Assembly: GCA_019419505.1 (NCBI GenBank)
Contig: DXZS01000024.1
Span: 157,321 to 221,320 of the forward strand
Direction: 5' to 3'
Length of the DNA stretch: 64,000 bases
Origin: Collinsella sp.
GTDB lineage: Bacteria; Actinomycetota; Coriobacteriia; Coriobacteriales; Coriobacteriaceae
Part shown: one piece after another, positions 57,444 to 64,000 of the stretch
How the letters are laid out: each line of letters begins with the position of its first letter
Numbering within the stretch: the stretch's first letter is position 1
Program-made: the position numbers and the translations under genes
The notes under the pieces: generated by a model
What the model was told of the DNA's origin: nothing
The model's input: only the letters and a program-made list of their open reading frames with translations
The model's database searches: none

Positions 57444-58053
57444 TGTTTACGCTCCCTTCTGCTTTCTCGGACAGGCCCTGGGCCACAGCGGTGACGTCGA
57501 CAGCCGGACCGTTTTCGATCGAGCGCAGGCGCTTGGCCTCGTCGAGCTCGCGATCGGCCGCGCCGCCCATGACGGTCAGCGCCTTGGTGGGGCACGCCGC
57601 CACGCAATGCGGGCCGTCCGGATCGAAGGCGCACAGGTCGCACTTCACAGCGCAGGTGTACTGGCCGGGAGCCCACGTAAGCAGGCTGCTCAGGGACTTA
57701 GGATACGAAGGCGTCGGGTCGCACATGCCTGAGACACCGGCGATAGACGTGCCATCGGGATGGATGGCTCCAAAGGGGCACGCGATGGCGCACAGCCTGC
57801 ACCCGATGCACTCCTGCTCCTTGACGTGGATGCGGTCGCCATCGTGCTCGATGGCATTCACCGGGCAAACCTCGGCGCAGGGGGCACCCTCGCAATGGTG
57901 GCAGGCAAGGGCGGCCGAAATACCGCCGGTCTTCACGAGCGCCAGGCGCGGCGTATCCTGAAGACCCTGCATCCGGTGGGCGTCGGCACAGGCGGACTGG
58001 CATGTTCCGCAGCCGATGCACCTCTCCGGGTTGATGTCGATGAAGCGGTTCAT
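57436..58053 (-). CDS. hyfA: Fe-S ferredoxin subunit HyfA
   Basis: Electron-transfer protein of 205 aa, the same length as E. coli HyfA, with four [4Fe-4S] motifs: CIGCGTCQSACADAH, CHHCEGAPCAEVCPVNA, CIGCRLCAIACPFGA and CDLCAFDPDGPHCVAACPTKA. It carries electrons from formate dehydrogenase to the hydrogenase arm. The ATG at 58053 has AAGGAAG seven bases upstream. A strong hairpin separates it from fdhF. Confidence 0.93.
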   Translation of the reverse strand: MNRFIDINPERCIGCGTCQSACADAHRMQGLQDTPRLALVKTGGISAALACHHCEGAPCAEVCPVNAIEHDGDRIHVKEQECIGCRLCAIACPFGAIHPDGTSIAGVSGMCDPTPSYPKSLSSLLTWAPGQYTCAVKCDLCAFDPDGPHCVAACPTKALTVMGGAADRELDEAKRLRSIENGPAVDVTAVAQGLSEKAEGSVNNG

Positions 58054-58075
58054 CCCCACTTCCTTTCAAAATAAC

Positions 58076-58110
58076 GGGCCGGGCTCCCGAACGTACGGGA
58101 CGCCCGGCCC
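58076..58110. terminator. Strong hairpin between fdhF and hyfA
   Basis: Nine-bp outer arms (gggccgggc 58076-58084, gcccggccc 58102-58110) plus five inner pairs (tcccg/cggga). On the minus strand it is followed by GTTATTTTG, a weak T run. Its position inside the operon suggests partial termination or an RNA-processing site, giving more hydN-fdhF than hyf mRNA. Confidence 0.6.
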
Positions 58111-58131
58111 AAAAAGCCAACGAGAACGGGA

Positions 58132-60354
58132 CTACACGATTTGATTCACGTGCGTCTCGTCGTCGAACTTGGCGGCACCGGGCTCAACGTCCTGGGGAGC
58201 GGCGGCGTCGACCAGAGCCTGCTTGAGCTCGGTGTACTGACGCTCGACTTCGCCCTCGGCCCAGACCTGGTCGGCGATTGGATCGACCTGGCAGGCAGAG
58301 AACTTGTCCTCGGGCGTATGCGAGACCGGGTCGACCTTGTGCATGGTCAGCTCGTTGCACTTGCCGATCCACCACTGGTAGGTCATATAGACCGTGCCCT
58401 TGTTGATACGGTCGCTCACGTCGGCGCGGCTGTATACCTGGCCGCGGCGGCTGTGAATCGAGACGATGTCGCCGTTCTTGATGCCGCGCGCCTGAGCGTC
58501 CGCGGGATTCATGCGGACAAAGCCGGGCTCGTCGGCAAGCAGCGCCAGCGTCTTGCAGTTGCCGGTCATCGAGCGGCAGCTGTAGTGGCCGACCTCGCGG
58601 ACGGTGCACAGGATGAGTGGGTACTCATCGTCGGGAAGCTCGGAGGGCGCCTCCCAGTCGTGCGCCATCAGGTTGGCGCGGCCGTCCTTGGTGGTGAACT
58701 TGCCACCAGCGAACATGTCGGGCGTGCCGTGGTCGTTCACATCGGTGCTCTTGACCGGCCACTGGGCGTAACCGCCCTCGGGGGCCATCTTCTCGTAGGT
58801 CGCGCCCACAAAGTTGGGGCACAGGCTAATGCACTCGTTCCAGATCTGCTCGGTGTTGTCGTAGTGCATGGGGTATCCCATACGCGTGGACAGGTCCGCG
58901 AAGATCTCCCAGTCGTGACGGCACTCGCCCTTGGGCGGAACGGCCGCGTCAAAGTGCTGGAAGCTACGGTCGGATGCGGTAAAAACACCCTCGTGCTCGC
59001 CCCAAGAGGTGGCAGGCAGGATGACGTCGGCGAGCATGGTCGTCTGCGTCATAAAGATGTCCTGGCAAATGAACAGATCCAGCTCGGAGAGCGTCTTGCG
59101 CATACCGGCCGAATCGGGCTCGGTCTGTACCGGGTCCTCGCCGTAGTTGTAGAAGCAGTGCACCTTGCCCTCGTCGACCAGGTGGCCCAGGTCGGTGAGC
59201 TTATAGCCCTCCTCGAGCGGGAGCTTTTCCTCGGGCACGCCCCAAGCCTTGGCAAACTTGGCACGCACAGCCGGGTCGGTGACCTTCTGGTAGCCAGGGT
59301 ACAGGTTGGGCAGCATGCCCATATCGCAGGAGCCCTGGACGTTATTCTGACCGCGCACGGGCGCGAGGCCGGAATTGGGTTTGCCGATCTGGCCGGCAAC
59401 GCAGGCGATGGAGGCGATGGTGTGCACCGTCTTCAGGTTCTGCTTCTGCTGGCATACGCCCATGCCCCAGCCAATGATGGCAGAAGGCTTCGCCGTGGCG
59501 TACATCTCGGCAGCTTGGTGGATCAGCGCGGGATCGACACCCGTGATGTCCTGTACGGATTCGGGAGTGTAGTTCTTGATGGTCTCCCACCACTCGTCAA
59601 AGCCGTTCGTGTGCTCGGCGACGAATTCCTTGTCGTAGAGGCCATCGTTGACCAGACAGTTGGCAAAGGCGTTGAGGAACGCAACATTGCAACCGTTCTT
59701 GATCGGAAGGTAGAGATCGGCGATACGCGCGGTTTCGATATGGCGCGGGTCGGCGACGATGATCTTGCAACCCTTTTCTTTGGCTCGCACGATACGCCTT
59801 GCGACGATGGGGTGCGAATCGGCAGGGTTATAGCCGAAGAGGAAAATGCAGCCCGCATCCTCCATACCGGGGATGGAGCATGACATGCAACCTGAACCAA
59901 CCGTGTCCATCAGACCGAGGACAGTAGGGCCGTGTCAAGTACGGGCGCAGTTGTCCACGCTGTGGGTGCCGATGCACGCACGCGTAAACTTCTGCATGAC
60001 GTAGTTCGCCTCATTGCCGCCGCCTCGCGAAGAGCCGGTAGTCATGACAGCGTTAGGACCATATTCGTCAATTATGGCCTGCATCTTAGATGCGGTGAAA
60101 TCCAGTGCCTCGTCCCAGCTTACGCGCTCAAGATCCGCGCCCTTAGTGCGGCGGATCATCGGGTGCAGTACGCGAGGAGTCAAGATCTTGGTGTCGTTGA
60201 TGAAGTCGTAGCCGCTCATGCCCTTAAGGCACAGCTCGCCCTGATTGGTGATGCCGTTGAGCGGTTCGGTACCCACGACCTGGCCGTTTTGGACCAGGAG
60301 GTTAAACTGGCAACCGGCGCCGCAATACGGGCAGATCACTTTATGCTTCTCCAT
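58132..60354 (-). CDS. fdhF: Formate dehydrogenase H, selenocysteine-containing
   Basis: Cytoplasmic MGD enzyme of 740 aa oxidising formate to CO2. The frame is interrupted by a single TGA at 59937-59935 (codon 140), which is read as selenocysteine: ARTUHGPTVLG aligns with E. coli ARVUHGPSVAG, where Sec is also residue 140. The [4Fe-4S] Cys are at 8, 11, 15 and 42 and the electron-relay Lys at 44, identical to the E. coli numbers. His141 follows Sec. The start at 60354 is preceded by GGAAGGAGG. A SECIS-like hairpin follows the TGA. An ordinary gene caller will split it into two pieces. It is second in the operon after the hydN-like gene. Confidence 0.95.
59904..59923 (-). promoter_or_regulatory. 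SECIS-like hairpin of fdhF
   Basis: Eleven bases after the UGA, the mRNA forms UGUCCUC-GGUCU-GA(U)GGACA: seven base pairs with one bulged U and a GGUCU apical loop, the same loop motif and spacing that SelB recognises in E. coli fdhF mRNA. The bulged U is on the 3' side here. Confidence 0.8.
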
Positions 60355-60430
60355 GACACCCTCCTTCCTTTCTCTGCTACCGATTACTCGGTACGTATTT
60401 GACAATCGTTGGGCCTGTATGGCCGCCCAC

Positions 60431-60949
60431 CTACGCCTCGTTTTCGATGGTGGCGCGGGCACGCTCGGCAGTCAGCTCCGCCAGGCGCTCCTCGTCTACC
60501 AGGGTGAGGCCCTTGGTCGGGCACGCCTCGGCACACGCCGGGCCGCCGGGACGGTCCACGCACAGGTCGCACTTGAGCACGAAGCTCTTGGTCTGCGAAC
60601 CCACGCGCACGTCGCCCATCAAGACGGGGACCTGCGTGGTCGCCACGCTCACGGCACCAAAGGGGCAGGCCATGACGCAGCTCTTGCAGCCGATGCAGTT
60701 GTCCTCGTTGACGCCGATGCGATGGTTCTTTGGATCAAAGAACAAGGCGCCCGTGGGGCAGGCCTTGGCGCACGGGGCATCCTCGCAGTGATGGCAAGCC
60801 ACCGGTGCGGAGATCTCGTAGGTGCGCGTTACACGCAGGCGCGGCGCGGCGATGTTGCCGGGAATGTCGTGCGCCTCGATGCACGCCGCCATACAGGTTT
60901 GGCACCCGATGCAGCGTGAAGAATCGGCCACGACTCGTTTATTGCCCAT
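60431..60949 (-). CDS. hydN: HydN-like ferredoxin of formate dehydrogenase
   Basis: Protein of 172 aa (E. coli HydN 175) with four [4Fe-4S] motifs: CIGCQTCMAACIEAH, CHHCEDAPCAKACPTGA, CIGCKSCVMACPFGA and CDLCVDRPGGPACAEACPTKG. It is similar to HyfA and probably the dedicated electron acceptor of FdhF. The ATG at 60949 follows AGGAGGGAG. First gene of the formate hydrogenlyase operon; a gap of 76 bases separates it from fdhF. Confidence 0.88.
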   Translation of the reverse strand: MGNKRVVADSSRCIGCQTCMAACIEAHDIPGNIAAPRLRVTRTYEISAPVACHHCEDAPCAKACPTGALFFDPKNHRIGVNEDNCIGCKSCVMACPFGAVSVATTQVPVLMGDVRVGSQTKSFVLKCDLCVDRPGGPACAEACPTKGLTLVDEERLAELTAERARATIENEA

Positions 60950-61377
60950 GTTGTTCACTCCCTCCTGAATCCCTTGCCGGAGAGACCCTGTCGACGTTGC
61001 CCCAGGCCGCCCGTGGCCTGGCATCGACGTATCGAATGCATGCGGCGAAACAGGCACTCGATAGAATTTCTCCAACGGTATACAGGTTGAATATACGCAG
61101 TTGCAGGGGGCAAACTTGAGCGTAACCCCTGCAATACGGGTGTATTGCAGGGGTTTTGGCAGGTTAGGATTATTCTCGATAGGATATAAAGGCGAGTGTA
61201 TTACACGCGTACGTCCGAGAGAGATTTTGCGCTCGCTTCTGAAGGATGTAGTACGTTTGTAATATCGTTTACACTCAATTACTCGAGCGCAATAAAGTAA
61301 TGGTTATAGAATTGACTGTAATTAGCCTATGCTGTATTTGACTATTCATATTGCCCGCTCATTAAGGGAGGCCAGTG
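60950..61377. other. Divergent regulatory region between hydN and the TA pair, 428 bp
   Basis: No gene is visible. It must contain the formate hydrogenlyase promoter and that of the toxin-antitoxin pair. It is AT-richer than its surroundings. Notable are a perfect 14-bp-arm palindrome (61124-61155), a further TTGCAGGGGG at 61101 and an 11-base dyad GTGTATTACAC at 61194-61204. I could not find a sigma-54 consensus or a convincing -35/-10 pair. Confidence 0.5.
61124..61155. promoter_or_regulatory. Perfect palindrome upstream of the formate hydrogenlyase operon
   Basis: Arms aacccctgcaatac / gtattgcaggggtt around GGGT, with a third copy of TTGCAGGGG at 61101-61109. It lies about 175 bases upstream of the hydN start. 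It could be an operator or a leader attenuator; on the plus strand the hairpin is followed by TT. Confidence 0.5.
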
Positions 61378-61701
61378 ATGTCATCGACTCAAAAACGTGC
61401 CATCCTGCAGGTGCGCATTCGCGAAGAAGACAAGCAGCATGCCGAGCGTCTCTACGACGCCATGGGCACATCGCTCGCCGAGGCCGTGCGCCTTTTTGTC
61501 GCGCAGAGCATTTTGATGTGCAAGCTTCCCTTTCAGCCGGTCGCCGTGCGCTCAAAGGACGGCACCGCCGCCTATGGATCGCTCAAAGCATATGGGGACC
61601 CCAATCGCCGCTCCGAGGAGCGCAATGCCTGGATTGAATACCTTGCCACAGAAAGCGACGATTCGATTTTGGGTCCCGAGGAAGTAGATATCCATGAGTA
61701 G
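61378..61701 (+). CDS. RelB/DinJ-like antitoxin
   Basis: Protein of 107 aa with an N-terminal ribbon-helix-helix DNA-binding domain (ILQVRIREEDKQHAERLYDAMGTSLAEAVRLFVAQSI) of the RelB/DinJ type, which would bind its own promoter, and a C-terminal arm that should wrap the toxin. The ATG at 61378 has GGGAGG seven bases upstream. It overlaps the downstream PIN-domain gene by eight bases, the usual coupling of toxin-antitoxin pairs. Confidence 0.8.
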   Translation: MSSTQKRAILQVRIREEDKQHAERLYDAMGTSLAEAVRLFVAQSILMCKLPFQPVAVRSKDGTAAYGSLKAYGDPNRRSEERNAWIEYLATESDDSILGPEEVDIHE

Positions 61702-62149
61702 CACCATCATCGACGAGACCGTCATCCTACGCTACCTGCTTGACGACGACGAAGTTCTGTCACCGCGCGCCGCCAAGGTCATCGCCACGCGCACCGCTCG
61801 TGTCTACCCCGAAATCATCACGCGCGTCGTGGTCACGCTGCGCGACGTCTATAAGGTTCCCCGCGTTGAGATTGCTGCGGCCATGAAAAGGCTGCTCGAT
61901 GACGTCATGGTCGACGAGCCCACCGTTGTCGCCCTTGCCGTCAAACTCTTTGGCAAGACCCATATGGACTTTTCCGACTGCCTCCTCGCAGCCCGAACCG
62001 CTATCTACAACGATGATGTCGTGAGCTTTGGCAAGCCCATCATCCAAGGCATGATCGATTACCGCCGCAAGCGCCAAACCGCAGCCGACGCCCGCGGCCA
62101 CAGCACCGACGCCACCATCGACAAGCTCCGCCACCACGGTCGCCACTAA
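61694..62149 (+). CDS. PIN-domain toxin (VapC-like ribonuclease)
   Basis: Protein of 151 aa. PIN-domain acidic residues are visible at the N-terminus (SSTIIDETVILRYLLDDD), in the middle (YPEIITRVVVTLRDVY) and late (HMDFSDCLLAARTAIYNDDVVSFGKPI). The first motif has Asp-Glu-Thr where many VapC have D-x-N/S, acceptable for the family. It would cleave RNA when free of the upstream RHH antitoxin. A Lys/Arg/His-rich tail of about 25 residues is unusual. Pairing of a RelB/DinJ-type antitoxin with a PIN toxin is less common than with RelE. Confidence 0.78.
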   Translation: MSSTIIDETVILRYLLDDDEVLSPRAAKVIATRTARVYPEIITRVVVTLRDVYKVPRVEIAAAMKRLLDDVMVDEPTVVALAVKLFGKTHMDFSDCLLAARTAIYNDDVVSFGKPIIQGMIDYRRKRQTAADARGHSTDATIDKLRHHGRH

Positions 62150-62193
62150 CCGGCAGGCAACGGCATTGCCCGCCCCTCAGCCCCCTCCTTCTG

Positions 62194-62260
62194 AGTTGCG
62201 GTGAAATAGTTCCTGGATTTAGGCTTATTCGAGCTTTTCAGGAACTATTTCACCGCAACT
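62194..62260. repeat. Long palindrome, GTTGCGGTGAAATA family, copy C
   Basis: Arms agttgcggtgaaatagttcc... (62194-62215) and caggaactatttcaccgcaa... (62239-62260), 22 bp perfect, loop of 23 bases, between the PIN toxin gene and the AbiEi-like gene. Confidence 0.85.
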
Positions 62261-62433
62261 TTCTGTAAGGGTGGTTTTTAGTGCCGCCGAGGGGCACAAA
62301 CCAACCGTTTGCCGATATGTTTGGCTCTGACTCATGACTCTGACCTGCCCCGTCAAGCTTTTGGTCAGTTCATGGCAAGGTCTGGCGGGCCAAATATGGG
62401 ATAGCGTAGTGTCATTCACTCCCCCTCGAGACC

Positions 62434-63441
62434 ATGGGGTCGAAAATGAGTCACAATAAACGCTGTTCCAAACCGCAAGTAGAACTGTTCTTTCGGTTAT
62501 TCGAGGCCCATCATGGCAGGCACCTGTTTGTAGCTACCAAAAAATGGGATGAACGCTGCGCCTACGCGCTCATGCAAAAAGAGATGATTATTCGACTCTA
62601 CAACCATGTCTACGCTGATCCCGCGTATTGGAATGACCTCGGCATCGAAGACCGCATCTTTCAATTGGCATCCGCTATTGCGGTCGTTGAACCGGATGCC
62701 GTGTTTTGTGGAGCAACAGCGGCACTGCTCTATGGCATCGGTTCTGCATATTCGCTTCTCGACAAGGTGCAAGTGCTGCTGCCGCGTTCCACCAGACGCG
62801 ATATGTACGAATTCGTTGAATACCGACGTTGGCGACCGGGCGGCGTATGGCAGCTCGGCCCGTTTACGTTAACGGATCCATATCGCACGGTGGTCGACAT
62901 CGCTCGAACAGGCGCTTTTCGATATGCACTAGGCTATGTCGACGGGTTGGCTCGTGAGTACGGCGTCGAGCGTGAAGAATTACGTGCATATGCTCAAGCG
63001 AACTGCCGCGGACTGCATGGCATCGCGCGCGCATTTGACGTTTTTGAACACATGGATGGCAGATCGGATAACGGTGGAGAATCCGAAGCACGGGCGGCAA
63101 TGATTCTGGCGGGAGTTGCCGCTCCCGAACTTCAGGTTGAAATCACTCGACCGGGGAACGCCGGCTACTATCTGGCCGACTACGGATGGCAGATGCCGAA
63201 CGGCTCTTGGATGCTTGCCGAACTTCATGGACTAGGCAAGTTTGAGGACGATACCCAAAATGATCCGGAACATACTGCGGCAAAAACCTATCGAGCTGCC
63301 CTCATGCGCGACGCGAACTTGCGTGCCATGGGCCACAACGTCATTCATTTCAAGCTCTCAGACACCTACGATGTCAAAGCGTTCGGCTCCATGATGCGCG
63401 GCTACGGTATACCAACCACAAAACCCTACGCAGACTCCTGA
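62434..63441 (+). CDS. AbiEi-like / DUF559-like protein
   Basis: Protein of 335 aa. The N-terminal half looks like the AbiEi antitoxin/regulator family: a winged-helix-like segment (ALMQKEMIIRLYNHVYADP) and then VEPDAVFCGATAALLYGI ... LPRSTRRDMYEFVEYRR. The C-terminal half (GESEARAAMILAGVAAPELQVEI ... YLADYGWQMPNGSWMLAELHG ... MGHNVIHF) has the E...D...ExH arrangement of very-short-patch-repair-like DUF559 endonucleases. Such two-part proteins are common singletons in Actinobacteria. No AbiEii nucleotidyltransferase toxin follows. A Met four codons in is an alternative start. Role unknown, possibly defence-related. Confidence 0.6.
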   Translation: MGSKMSHNKRCSKPQVELFFRLFEAHHGRHLFVATKKWDERCAYALMQKEMIIRLYNHVYADPAYWNDLGIEDRIFQLASAIAVVEPDAVFCGATAALLYGIGSAYSLLDKVQVLLPRSTRRDMYEFVEYRRWRPGGVWQLGPFTLTDPYRTVVDIARTGAFRYALGYVDGLAREYGVEREELRAYAQANCRGLHGIARAFDVFEHMDGRSDNGGESEARAAMILAGVAAPELQVEITRPGNAGYYLADYGWQMPNGSWMLAELHGLGKFEDDTQNDPEHTAAKTYRAALMRDANLRAMGHNVIHFKLSDTYDVKAFGSMMRGYGIPTTKPYADS

Positions 63442-63503
63442 CCGGCTGCCCTCATCTTCTCGACAACAGAACCCATCATCGACCCAGCCCGCTCGGCCTC
63501 AAT

Positions 63504-63572
63504 AAGTTGCGGTGAAATAGTTCCTGGATAACAGCTTTTGCGGCTAATCCAGGAACTATTTCACCGCAACTT
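63504..63572. repeat. Long palindrome, GTTGCGGTGAAATA family, copy D
   Basis: The longest arms of the family here, about 26 bp perfect (63504-63529 and 63547-63572), loop of 17 bases, 60 bases after the AbiEi-like stop. Confidence 0.85.
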
Positions 63573-63604
63573 AGGAGGGGATGAGGGGTCCCCGGCATGT
63601 ATAT

Positions 63605-63641
63605 GAAAATGGCTCTGTTCCCAAAAGGAAGCAGAGCCATT
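63605..63641 (-). terminator. Terminator downstream of the tRNA genes
   Basis: Ten-bp arms (aatggctctg 63608-63617, cagagccatt 63632-63641) with inner TTCC/GGAA pairing, followed on the minus strand by TTTT. A degenerate copy of the same hairpin lies at about 63810-63835. Confidence 0.6.
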
Positions 63642-63652
63642 CATCTATCTTG

Positions 63653-63800
63653 TGGAGCGGGCGACGGGAAGTCCAAGGATTCGCTTCGCAAATCCTTGTT
63701 TCGCTGCGGGCCTTCGGCCCTTGCGTGCTGCGCTGGAAAATGCTCACGCATTTTCTCAGCTCCGCACCCTGGCGGGTTCGATTCCCGTCGCCCGGCGCGT
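63653..63800 (-). pseudogene. Scrambled tRNA-Gly relic
   Basis: Positions 63653-63670 repeat the 3' end of the intact tRNA-Gly (tggagcgggcgacgggaa). After that the tRNA sequence is lost and replaced by three small hairpins (aaggattcgcttcgcaaatcc, gggccttcggccc, gaaaatgctcacgcattttc). A T-arm-like gggttcgattcccgtcgccc then appears in the opposite orientation at 63775-63794. With the duplicated upstream hairpin this looks like a tandem copy of the tRNA-Gly unit that was broken by recombination or by excision of an integrated element. Confidence 0.55.
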
Positions 63801-63855
63801 AAACGAAAACAGCTCTGATTCCCAAAGGAAACCAAAGCCGTTAAAACAATTCATA

Positions 63856-63929
63856 TGGAGCGGGCGACGGGAATCGAACCCGCGTCATCAGCTTGGAAGG
63901 CTGGGGTTCTACCATTGAACTACGCCCGC
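63856..63929 (-). tRNA. tRNA-Gly (UCC)
   Basis: 74 nt including encoded CCA. Acceptor GCGGGCG/CGCCCGC, anticodon loop CTTCCAA (UCC), T-arm GGGTTCGATTCCC. Confidence 0.95.
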
Positions 63930-63935
63930 AAGATA

Positions 63936-64000
63936 TGGTCGGGACGACAGGATTTGAACCTGCGACATCCTGCTCCCAAAGCAGGCGCGCTACCAAACTG
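63936..64000 (-). tRNA. tRNA-Pro (UGG), truncated by the window edge
   Basis: The 3' 65 nt of a tRNA with encoded CCA, T-arm AGGTTCAAATCCT and anticodon loop TTTGGGA (UGG). The 5' acceptor strand and start of the D-arm lie beyond the window. Only six bases separate it from tRNA-Gly, so the two are probably co-transcribed. Confidence 0.92.

Larger units (their letters stand above)
63442..63855. other. Intergenic region, 414 bp
   Basis: Contains palindrome copy D, a tRNA terminator and a tRNA-Gly-derived relic (separate entries). No protein gene is visible. Confidence 0.6.

Noticed and set aside
60950..61377. Sigma-54 promoter and FhlA sites for the formate operon
   Set aside because: No GG-N10-GC element of the right form was found on the minus strand, and no FhlA-like gene is in the window.
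63504..63572. CRISPR array from repeated palindromes
   Set aside because: The copies are isolated, dispersed over 40 kb and have no regular spacers or cas genes.

Overview
The window is high-GC DNA that reads like a gut coriobacterium, most likely Collinsella or a close relative. This is inferred from protein flavour, the mix of anaerobic enzymes (formate hydrogenlyase, fused xanthine-dehydrogenase-like enzyme, GlpA/GlpB-like flavoproteins with a DUF1667 protein), an LPKTA-type cell-wall sorting signal and codon bias. No species-level marker is present. Almost everything between 4.4 and 19.5 kb and between 24.6 and 61 kb lies on the minus strand.

Layout. (1) 1-4.1 kb: accessory or decaying DNA with two unknown proteins, a frameshifted secreted protein, remnants of membrane genes and a wall-anchored LPKTA protein. 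(2) 4.4-16.8 kb: a complete Wzx/Wzy-type capsule or exopolysaccharide operon. Transcription runs from a NusG-like antiterminator through a priming sugar transferase, GT2, UDP-glucose dehydrogenase, GT4, a glucuronyl C5-epimerase-like protein, GT4, an EpsG-like polymerase, a TupA-like ATP-grasp ligase, the flippase and a UDP-glucuronate 4-epimerase to an O-acetyltransferase with a G9 tract in its 5' coding region. (3) 17.1-38.3 kb: mainly housekeeping genes (thrS, folC, valS, clpX, clpP, tig, tRNA-Leu, gdhA), with a GlpA/GlpB-like/DUF1667 operon, an M24 peptidase and a two-gene molybdenum hydroxylase. (4) 38.5-60.9 kb: a contiguous selenium, molybdenum and formate island. (5) 61.4-64 kb: a RelB-like/PIN toxin-antitoxin pair, an AbiEi-like protein, palindromic repeats, and tRNA-Gly and tRNA-Pro with a scrambled tRNA-Gly relic.

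The clearest integrated system is the island at 38.5-60.9 kb. Its order of transcription is hydN-like, fdhF, hyfABCDEFGHIJ, hycI and focA, then a second molybdopterin oxidoreductase, selA, selB, selC (tRNA-Sec), mobA and a Se/S-carrier-like (DUF3343) protein. fdhF carries an in-frame UGA at codon 140 followed by a SECIS-like hairpin with a GGUCU loop, so the selenoprotein is encoded next to the genes that insert selenocysteine into it. The hydrogenase genes keep the same order as the E. coli hyf operon. Formate would enter or leave through FocA, be oxidised by Sec-containing FdhF, and pass electrons through HydN/HyfA ferredoxins to the membrane NiFe hydrogenase-4-type complex, making H2 and CO2. 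selD is not in the window.

The second notable system is the capsule locus. It combines UDP-glucuronate synthesis, a C4-epimerase, a C5-epimerase-like enzyme and a TupA-like ATP-grasp ligase, which suggests a uronic-acid polymer that may be C5-epimerised and amide-substituted. Homopolymeric G tracts (G9 inside the acetyltransferase, G10 ahead of the priming transferase) suggest slipped-strand phase variation. The window also carries several families of long intergenic palindromes that look genome-specific.
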